This document shows, in pieces, positions 6,368 through 10,639 of a stretch of 10,639 bases of DNA. The stretch spans positions 1 through 10,639 of the forward strand of contig DATLQT010000094.1 in NCBI GenBank assembly GCA_035535055.1, given 5' to 3'. Numbering within the stretch: the first letter of the stretch is position 1; every line of letters starts with the position of its first letter. The DNA comes from UBA6019 sp035535055 (GTDB lineage: Bacteria > Chloroflexota > Dormibacteria > Dormibacterales > Dormibacteraceae). The notes below the pieces were generated by a model that saw only the letters and a program-made list of their open reading frames with translations, did not search any database and had not been told where the DNA came from. The position numbers were made by a program, and so were the translations under genes.

Positions 6368-6832
6368 GTGCCCTCCGTCAGATTGAAGGCGTCGCGTGCG
6401 GCGTCGAGGATCCCCGCATAGCCGGTGCAGCGGCAGAGCTGTCCGGAGACGGCCTCCTCGACCTCCTCGAGCGTTACCTGCTGGCGGCGCGGCCAGAGCT
6501 CCATCAGTGCCATCAGGAATCCAGGCGTGCAGAAGCCGCACTGGAGCCCGTGGCGGAGGTTGAAAGCGCGCTGCAAGGGATGCAGCTCGGCCTGCCGCGA
6601 GGTTTTCGACCGTGGTCACCTCGCGCCCGTCGGCCTGGACCGCGTAGGTCAGGCAGGAGCGCGCGGAATCGCCATCGAGGAGGAAGGTGCAGGCACCGCA
6701 CACGCCGTGCTCGCAGCCGAGATGGGTGCCGGTCAGCATCGCACGTTCGCGCACGAAGTCCGCCAACGTCAGTAGCGGCTCGACCACGGCGGTCCCCGGT
6801 CGGCCGTTGACGCGCACGCTGACCCGGATCAT
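6364..6832 (-). pseudogene. Frameshifted 2Fe-2S subunit of a molybdenum hydroxylase (CoxS/xanthine dehydrogenase type)
   Basis: The 5' frame begins MIRVSVRVNGRPGTAV and carries the plant-type ferredoxin cluster C40-x4-C45-x2-C48-x11-C60 (within GCEHGVCGAC and ARSC). It stays in register to VTTVENLAAG. The homologous sequence then continues in another frame as ELHPLQRAFNLRHGLQCGFC, followed by TPGFLMALMELW and GQLCRCTGYAGI, and ends at TAG 6364-6366. The break lies between about 6586 and 6602 and equals one extra or two missing bases. All eight cluster cysteines survive across the two frames, so the damage is recent or an assembly error. Unshifted, the protein would be about 155 residues, normal for the family. 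Start ATG overlaps the upstream CoxM-type stop as ATGA. The subunit normally carries electrons between the Mo and FAD subunits; here no Mo subunit is present. Confidence 0.85.
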
Positions 6833-7179
6833 GAGGGCAGCCCGGTGACGCCAAGGCTCTCGAGGGCGTGACGGGTGAGCACGCCCACTAGGTGGCGGCG
6901 GTAGCCAGCCTCCGCGTGGATGTCGGTCGTCGGCCGAGCCTTCTCGACCGCCAGCTCAGTCAGACCGGCGACGGGCCCGTCCACCCTGTAGCCGCGCGGC
7001 GCGGCACCGAACACCGCGGCGCGGCCATCCGCGTCATCCGGGGACACCCCTACAGCCACCCCCGCGATCGCAAAGTCGAAGGCGCTGCGGGTCACCTCGA
7101 GCATCTTCCAGCGCCAGCCAGCGAGCGGGCGCAGGCGGAGGCCGACCGCCAGCTCATCGGAGTTCAGGCTGGTGGTGAA
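6829..7179 (-). pseudogene. 5'-truncated FAD-binding subunit of a molybdenum hydroxylase (CoxM type), C-terminal part
   Basis: About 116 residues remain. Homology starts at FTTSLNSDELAVGLRLRPLA, which corresponds to the T-T-x-L-x-x-D-E-L-L-V region near the start of the family's C-terminal domain. It continues through SAFDFAIAGVAVGV and the closing RHLVGVLTRHALESLG helix. Intact CoxM/XdhB-type proteins are about 280-300 residues, so the FAD-binding N-terminal domain is absent. ATG at 7104 could begin a 91-residue ORF, but this sits inside the conserved domain and is not a natural start. The stop overlaps the CoxS-type start as ATGA, preserving the normal medium-small gene order. The truncation point coincides with the start of the divergent SnoaL gene. 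Confidence 0.8.
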
Positions 7180-7535
7180 TGGACCCCGACGCCATGCTCG
7201 CGTGCCTCGCGGACGACTATCACGCCGGGTATCCCGCCCATCCCTCGCGGGACTTCATGGGGCGGGAGCCGGTGCGACGGATCCACGACCAGCTTTTCGC
7301 CGGCGTACCCGACCTCGCCATCGAGCCGCTTCGGAGCGTGGTGGACGGCGACGTCGTGTGGACCGAGTTGGAGTGGCGCGGCACCCGGCGAGACGGTGCG
7401 CCCTTCCTGATGCGGGGGCCGTTCCTGTCCGGAGTCCGCGATGGCGTGTTCGCCTGGCTTCGCTTTTATAGCGAGCCGGTCGAGCGAGCCGAAATCGGCC
7501 GGCAGGCCCCGCCGGAGCAGCATGTCAACGACTGA
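7179..7535 (+). CDS. SnoaL-like (NTF2-fold) protein, possibly 5'-truncated
   Basis: This is 118 residues of cone-shaped alpha+beta barrel type. MDPDAMLACLADDYHAGYPA is followed by GREPVRRIHDQLFAGVPDL, then VVDGDVVWTELEWRGTRRDG, and FLSGVRDGVFAWLRFYSEPV. These match the ordered elements of the SnoaL-like/nuclear transport factor 2 superfamily, small cytoplasmic proteins that include polyketide cyclases and many uncharacterised enzymes. Specific activity cannot be predicted. Homologues usually begin 10-20 residues earlier with a helix before the D-P-D-A motif; here TGA at 7176-7178 closes the frame directly upstream. No good ribosome site precedes ATG 7179 (the sequence there is coxM remnant). 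It may be a clipped gene or one starting leaderless. It is 108 bases before the ArsR gene, which has its own promoter. Confidence 0.65.
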   Translation: MDPDAMLACLADDYHAGYPAHPSRDFMGREPVRRIHDQLFAGVPDLAIEPLRSVVDGDVVWTELEWRGTRRDGAPFLMRGPFLSGVRDGVFAWLRFYSEPVERAEIGRQAPPEQHVND

Positions 7536-7607
7536 GTGCCTGGGCCGCCTCGGCTACCGAGCCTGCGCCATGCTCCACCCCTGATCGCAAGGCTGGCGCG
7601 GTTGCGA

Positions 7608-7637
7608 TCGACATATGCTGATATCGGAATGTATAGT
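7608..7637 (+). promoter_or_regulatory. Sigma-70-type promoter giving a leaderless ArsR transcript, with overlapping dyad
   Basis: TCGACA (7608-7613, one mismatch to TTGACA) and TATAGT (7632-7637, one mismatch to TATAAT) are 18 bases apart. The expected start point, about seven bases on, falls at ATG 7644. The stretch is distinctly A/T-richer than its surroundings. The spacer contains GATATC, centred in an imperfect dyad from ACATAT (7611) to ATGTAT (7634), which would suit autorepression by the dimeric ArsR-type product. Confidence 0.5.
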
Positions 7638-7643
7638 TCCATC

Positions 7644-7988
7644 ATGGCCCGGGCATCGACCACGACGGACGCCTTCAACGCGGTGGCCGAGCCGCGGCGG
7701 CGCCAGATCCTCGATCTGCTGGCTGGCGGGGAGCGACCGGTCAACGACCTTGTGGAGGCCTTGGACCTCGCTCAGCCCCAGGTCTCCAAGCATCTGAGGG
7801 TGCTGCGGGAGGTGGGCTTGGTGGACGTTCGCGGTGACGGCCGGCAGCGCCTGTACCGGGTCAACGGCCAGACGCTTAAACCGATACACGACTGGGTGAA
7901 GAGCTACGAGCGCTCGTGGTCCGAAGCCTTCGACCGGCTGGACGTGGTGCTGGAGGAGCTCAGGTCAAAGGAGGAATTGGACAAATGA
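7644..7988 (+). CDS. ArsR-family winged-helix transcriptional regulator
   Basis: With ATG 7644 this is 114 residues: MARASTTTDAFNAVAEPRRR, then ILDLLAGGERPVNDLVEALD, recognition helix AQPQVSKHLRVLREVGL (43-59) and wing VDVRGDGRQRLYRV. The C-terminal helix (HDWVKSYERSWSEAFDRLD) is the dimer/partner region of the subgroup paired with SRPBCC proteins. There are no cysteines or His/Asp clusters of the metal-sensing ArsR/SmtB type, so it is unlikely to sense metals. I chose 7644 over ATG 7629 and the longer ORF start at 7536 because a strong promoter spans 7608-7637 and family members begin close to the T-T-D-A-F motif. The stop overlaps the SRPBCC start as ATGA. It probably represses its own two-gene operon in response to an unknown signal. 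Confidence 0.85.
   Translation: MARASTTTDAFNAVAEPRRRQILDLLAGGERPVNDLVEALDLAQPQVSKHLRVLREVGLVDVRGDGRQRLYRVNGQTLKPIHDWVKSYERSWSEAFDRLDVVLEELRSKEELDK
7967..7974 (+). promoter_or_regulatory. Strong Shine-Dalgarno AAAGGAGG for the SRPBCC gene
   Basis: AAAGGAGG lies ten bases before ATG 7985, inside the ArsR coding end. It fixes that start over the longer open frame beginning at 7916 and contrasts with the leaderless first gene of the pair. Confidence 0.8.
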
Positions 7989-8470
7989 CGACGACCACGA
8001 AGGGCACGGCCAAGGTGACGCTGCCGAGCGACACTGAGATCCTGATAACCCGCGAGTTCGCGGCGCCACGGCACCTGGTGTTCCGAGCGCTCACGTCGCC
8101 GGAGCTCGTCAGCCGCTGGTGGCATGCGGGTCACGGCGTGATGAAGAGCTGCGAGATCGACCTCCGCGAGGGCGGGACCTGGCGCTACGCCATGACCGCA
8201 CACGGCGGCTTCGAGGTGGCTTTCCACGGCGAGTACCGCGAGATCGTCCCTGACGAGAGGATCGTCTCAATCGAGGAATACGAGGGCGCCCCGGGCGCCG
8301 TGGCGGTGACGACCACCAGCCTCACCGAGGGGAGCGGAAGGACGACTGTTTCGATTCTCTCCCGGCACCTCAGCCAGGCGGACCGCGATGCCGTCCTCGA
8401 GTCGGGGATGGAGAGCGGAATGCAGGCGGCGATGGATCTCCTCGAGGAGGTCGCGTCCGGGTTCGCCTGA
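7985..8470 (+). CDS. SRPBCC / AHSA1-domain protein (YndB-CalC-like)
   Basis: This is 161 residues. The Bet v 1-like fold is shown by EILITREFAAPRHLVFRALT, then SRWW, EIDLREGGTWRYAM, FEVAFHGEYREIVPDERIV and the long C-terminal helix around ESGMESGMQAAMDLLEEV. These helix-grip proteins bind hydrophobic small molecules in a central cavity; the AHSA1 subgroup is very often encoded next to ArsR-type regulators, as here. The ligand or reaction is unknown. The gene is coupled to ArsR by ATGA and has its own strong ribosome site. An 8-bp hairpin follows the stop by 14 bases. The nearby SnoaL and DinB-like genes are also small ligand or thiol-linked folds, which may be chance or a loose detoxification set. 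Confidence 0.85.
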   Translation: MTTTTKGTAKVTLPSDTEILITREFAAPRHLVFRALTSPELVSRWWHAGHGVMKSCEIDLREGGTWRYAMTAHGGFEVAFHGEYREIVPDERIVSIEEYEGAPGAVAVTTTSLTEGSGRTTVSILSRHLSQADRDAVLESGMESGMQAAMDLLEEVASGFA

Positions 8471-8484
8471 AACGCGCGCGGCCG

Positions 8485-8509
8485 GGTGGCGCGGCGCTCC
8501 GGCGCCACC
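8485..8509. terminator. Hairpin between convergent SRPBCC gene and DinB pseudogene
   Basis: GGTGGCGC (8485-8492) and GCGCCACC (8502-8509) are perfect reverse complements around a 9-base loop. It sits 14 bases after the SRPBCC stop and 3 bases beyond the DinB stop on the other strand, so it could serve both. There is no T run, so termination would not be of the classic intrinsic type. Confidence 0.5.
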
Positions 8510-8512
8510 GCC

Positions 8513-8956
8513 TCAGGCGTCGCGGCGGGTGAGGATTCCCAGGTAGACCTTGTAGGGGCCGGCGGCCCTATCCCGGCTCCCCGCCAGGGCGGCGTAGATC
8601 TGTTGGACATCGTCGAGGTCGTGCACCGACCAGGCGGCCAGCAGCTGGCGGAGCGTCACCTCCCCGATTTCTGGGTGCCGCCCGCGCCGGTCGAGGTCGG
8701 ACTCGTCCGCGACCAGCTCCCAGATCCGGGCCAGGTTGTGGCGGCGAAGCTCTGGGAAGCTCTCGACCAGGGTGGACAGGGGAACGCCCTTGTCGCGCTC
8801 GACGTGGGCGAAGCGGTTAGGTAGCCGACGACGTCTCGCGGCGTCCAGCCGCCGGGCGCGTCGGGTTCATCGAGCCAGAGAGAGAAGGGCCTCCAGAATC
8901 CTGGGTATGCGCTCCAGGAGGGCCACCGTCTCCTCCAGGAAGCGCGGAGCCGGCAT
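8513..8956 (-). pseudogene. DinB-like (YfiT/DUF664-type) pseudogene with frameshift and internal deletion
   Basis: Read from ATG 8956, the first frame gives MPAPRFLEETVALLERIPRI then LEALLS. At the AGAGAGA run (8878-8884) the homology moves to a second frame: WLDEPDAPGGWTPRDVVGYL. At about 8814-8816 it jumps to a third register, RFAHVERDKGVPLSTLVESF, and runs to TGA 8513-8515 through DLDRRGRHPEIGEVTLRQLL and YKVYLGILTRRDA. DinB-fold relatives have about 30-40 residues between the VVGxL helix and the RFAxxE segment; these are missing, so a deletion accompanies the second shift. The metal-site motif H-D-L-x-H-x-x-Q is HDLDDVQQ, with the second histidine changed to aspartate. Such four-helix proteins are often thiol-dependent enzymes. 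With three lesions this copy is almost certainly inactive. Confidence 0.8.
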
Positions 8957-9029
8957 GCCGCCATCCTAAGGCGCGCCGCCGGGGTCCGTGACCTCGGCGC
9001 CGGCCGTGCGTTCTGTCATTGCAAAAGAA

Positions 9030-9395
9030 ATGAGGCCGTTTCTGCTGGTGCTGGTGGTGGCGCTGTCCGCAGCTTGCGGAACGAATGCCTCGCCGCCAGC
9101 CCAGGGCACAGTCACCGGTACCGTCGTGATCTCGCCCTGCCGTCCGGTCGAGCGCGCCGGCGACCCTCCCTGCCCGCCACGCCCCGGAATCAGTGTGAAG
9201 TTCCAACCCACCGGCGGGGGAAGTCCGGTCTCGACGACCACGGACGCCGCCGGGACCTACCTGGTGCGGCTCCCCGCGGGCGACTACCAGGCCAGCGCCA
9301 GCGGTGGAATCCTGCCTTCGCCACCGAGACAGGTGGCGGTCGCCGCGGGCGCCACCGTCGTCTTAGACCTCACCGTTGATTCGGGCATCCGCTGA
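9030..9395 (+). CDS. Exported small protein (probable lipoprotein) with carboxypeptidase-regulatory-like fold
   Basis: From ATG 9030 the product has 121 residues. MRPFLLVLVVALSAACGTNA is a signal peptide with C16 as the likely lipidated cysteine; the -3 position is Ser rather than the usual Leu, so simple secretion is possible. The mature part is a single beta-sandwich: GTVTGTVVISPCRP, then PGISVKFQPTGG, and the diagnostic STTTDAAGTYLVRLPAGDYQ hairpin, ending VAAGATVVLDLTVDSG. This resembles CarboxypepD_reg-like/transthyretin-type domains that mediate binding at the cell surface. Two extra cysteines (SPCRP and PPCPP) could form a disulfide. GTG at 8988 is an in-frame alternative that would bury the signal peptide behind 14 residues; neither start has a good ribosome site. 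The gene runs with the FecR gene 98 bases downstream. Confidence 0.65.
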   Translation: MRPFLLVLVVALSAACGTNASPPAQGTVTGTVVISPCRPVERAGDPPCPPRPGISVKFQPTGGGSPVSTTTDAAGTYLVRLPAGDYQASASGGILPSPPRQVAVAAGATVVLDLTVDSGIR

Positions 9396-9476
9396 CCGTC
9401 AGGCGAGGGTGACCGGTCGCCGGAAAAGACTCCCGCCGGAAGGCGCCCTCACCCCAACACGAGGGCCGGAGCGTCG

Positions 9477-9482
9477 TATTCT
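9477..9482 (+). promoter_or_regulatory. Candidate -10 element for the FecR-domain gene
   Basis: TATTCT lies 11 bases before ATG 9494, so transcription would start within a few bases of the ATG. No Shine-Dalgarno precedes that ATG, which fits a nearly leaderless mRNA. The -35 region at the right spacing (CCAACA, 9454-9459) is poor, so this is tentative. Confidence 0.25.
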
Positions 9483-9493
9483 CACTGCGCTCC

Positions 9494-10474
9494 ATGAACA
9501 GGCGGCTGCTGGTTGGGGGATTGGCAGTCGTAATCGTCCTGGTGCTGCTCGGGACCGTGATTGGGGTCGCCCTGGCCGTCTTCGGGACGGCCACCGCTGC
9601 CGCCGGGCCGACCGCCACGCTGACCGTCTTCACGGGCTCGGCCCGGATCCGGAAATCGGGCTCGACCACCACGGTCGCCGCGCATTCGGGCGAGGCGGTC
9701 GCCAGTGGGGACAGCGTCTCGACCGCGGCCAACAGCAAGGCCGCGGTCACCTACCCGGATGGAAGCGTCACCAGGCTCGACTCGTCGTCGCGGATCACTC
9801 TCAGCCTTGCGCGCGCCGGCCGCTCAGCCTTCAGGCTGAGCATCAGCCAGACGGCCGGGCTCAGCTGGAACACCGTCAAGAAGCTGGTCGGCGCCGGCAG
9901 CTTCAGGATCTCCGGCCCCAACAATGCTGTCGCCGGTGTGCGCGGAACGCGCTTCGGCTTCTACATCGAGAAGAGCCCGGCCGGGAAGACCGTGGTCTGG
10001 GTAGACGTCTACGACGGAGTGGTCGCGGTCAGCGGGGCTGTCGGGCCGTCGGTCACAGCGACGGCCAACCAGCGGGTCAACGTCAGCGCGGGGACGGCCC
10101 CAAGCTCACCGGTCACCATCCCCGATTCGGACCGCCACCTCTCCTTCACCGTCTTCAACCAGGCCCTGGAGGCGGTGACCGGCAAGCCGGTCGGCTTCTA
10201 CAACGGGGTACTGAGCAGCGGCCAGACGGCCGGACCCCTCACCTACGCGGCCGATGGCAAGGGCGACCTCGAATTTGTCCTCGGCTGGCCTGGCTCGATC
10301 TTCGAGCTGACGGTGGTCGACCCCGCGGGCACGATCTTCGCCCAGCCAGCGGCGACCGCGACGCCGATCGTGGTCAGGGTGCCCAGGGCGGTGGCAGGCT
10401 CCTGGCAGTTCCGGGTTCGCGACGTGACCTCGGTGCCGCTTGAACCCTGGTGGGTAGTGGTCGGACGTTCCTAG
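9494..10474 (+). CDS. Membrane-anchored FecR-domain protein with C-terminal beta-sandwich
   Basis: This is 326 residues. MNRRLLVGGLAVVIVLVLLG begins a single membrane helix (about 5-32), leaving the rest outside the cytoplasm. Residues 42-185 match the FecR fold: TVFTGSARIRKSG, GEAVASGDSVSTAANSKAAV, TYPDGSVTRLDSSSRITL and the signature NNAVAGVRGTRFGFYI at 143-158, followed by VVWVDVYDGVVAVSG. The last 100 residues have alternating beta strands (LEFVLGWPGSIFELTVVDPA and VRVPRAVAGSWQFRVRDV), like pre-peptidase C-terminal or similar binding domains. Classical FecR relays an outer-membrane signal to an ECF sigma factor, but no sigma factor or receptor gene is near, so a stand-alone surface-sensing or adhesion role is more likely. 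No terminator is evident after the stop. Confidence 0.8.
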   Translation: MNRRLLVGGLAVVIVLVLLGTVIGVALAVFGTATAAAGPTATLTVFTGSARIRKSGSTTTVAAHSGEAVASGDSVSTAANSKAAVTYPDGSVTRLDSSSRITLSLARAGRSAFRLSISQTAGLSWNTVKKLVGAGSFRISGPNNAVAGVRGTRFGFYIEKSPAGKTVVWVDVYDGVVAVSGAVGPSVTATANQRVNVSAGTAPSSPVTIPDSDRHLSFTVFNQALEAVTGKPVGFYNGVLSSGQTAGPLTYAADGKGDLEFVLGWPGSIFELTVVDPAGTIFAQPAATATPIVVRVPRAVAGSWQFRVRDVTSVPLEPWWVVVGRS

Positions 10475-10639
10475 TTCTCGGCGGTCGAAGCGGGCCGCGC
10501 TAGACGGAAGTTCGACGGGCTGAGTTAGCTCTCCGGGGTCCTCGCGTATTCGGTTGGCCGTCCAAAAGGTAGTTTGTGGCCGCGAGCGCGTAGACACTAA
10601 TTAGGGTTGCCTTTAGTGGCAGGCTGTGAGACAATCCCC

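Noticed and set aside
7536..7643. Upstream extension of the ArsR ORF to 7536 or to ATG 7629
   Set aside because: A near-consensus promoter occupies 7608-7637 and family N-termini align with ATG 7644.
8486..8824. 112-residue plus-strand ORF
   Set aside because: It is the antisense of the DinB pseudogene, whose minus-strand homology is clear.
9419..9450. Repeated GCCGGAA motif between the lipoprotein and FecR genes
   Set aside because: Only two short copies; expected in G/C-rich sequence and without dyad symmetry or a T run.
9376..10443. 355-residue plus-strand ORF overlapping the FecR gene
   Set aside because: Out-of-frame, Arg/Gly-rich and no domain; the FecR frame has clear family motifs.
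10475..10639. Gene-free end of the window with an inverted repeat CACTAA / TTAGTG (10595-10600, 10613-10618)
   Set aside because: Six-base arms with a 12-base loop are easily due to chance; no gene follows within the window to give it meaning, and no terminator for the FecR gene could be identified.
1..10639. CRISPR arrays, tRNA/rRNA genes, attachment sites, tandem repeats
   Set aside because: No regularly spaced repeats, no tRNA cloverleaf or rRNA signature and no direct-repeat pair flanking a segment were seen by eye.

Overview
The window is high-GC bacterial DNA with strong G/C bias at codon third positions, several 4-base stop/start overlaps and one apparently leaderless promoter. This fits an actinomycete-like or terrestrial Chloroflexota/Dormibacterota-like organism. 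There is no rRNA or other marker gene, so the phylum is only a guess. No tRNA, rRNA, CRISPR array, intact insertion sequence or phage gene was recognised.

Layout. (1) 2-3155, plus strand: a tight three-gene unit holding the end of a GT4-type glycosyltransferase, a glycoside hydrolase family 65 enzyme and a tandem universal stress protein. The genes are joined by a CTGA and a GTGA overlap, and the GH65 gene appears to start with CTG. This is probably a carbohydrate (alpha-glucan or disaccharide) metabolism operon. (2) 3156-4221: about 1 kb without an intact gene. The first part holds several strong palindromes. The second part holds a decayed plus-strand ORF of unknown family, with one in-frame TAG and one frameshift at a G run. 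(3) 4222-5222, plus strand: a BcrC-like PAP2 phosphatase translationally coupled to a DUF202 membrane protein. (4) 5277-6203, minus strand: an aquaporin/MIP channel with atypical NPI and NPV boxes. (5) 6204-7179: a graveyard. On the minus strand lie the C-terminal part of a molybdenum-hydroxylase FAD subunit (CoxM type) and a frameshifted 2Fe-2S subunit (CoxS type), still joined by an ATGA overlap. No large catalytic subunit is present. (6) 7179-8470, plus strand: a SnoaL-like protein, then an ArsR-family regulator coupled to an SRPBCC/AHSA1 protein. (7) 8513-8956, minus strand: a DinB-like pseudogene with a frameshift and an internal deletion. (8) 9030-10474, plus strand: a short exported protein with a carboxypeptidase-regulatory-like fold, and a membrane-anchored FecR-domain protein.

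How it fits together. The sugar operon, the PAP2/DUF202 pair and the ArsR/SRPBCC pair are clear functional units. The rest is a mosaic: four damaged genes, two of them (coxM/coxS) one former operon, and at least one sharp breakpoint near 7179 where coxM and the SnoaL gene both seem to lose their 5' ends. This looks like an accessory region undergoing turnover. I did not find a clearly new molecular system. The best leads are the CTG start, the leaderless ArsR promoter, the palindrome cluster with the neighbouring unknown decayed gene, and the unusual aquaporin and PAP2 motifs.
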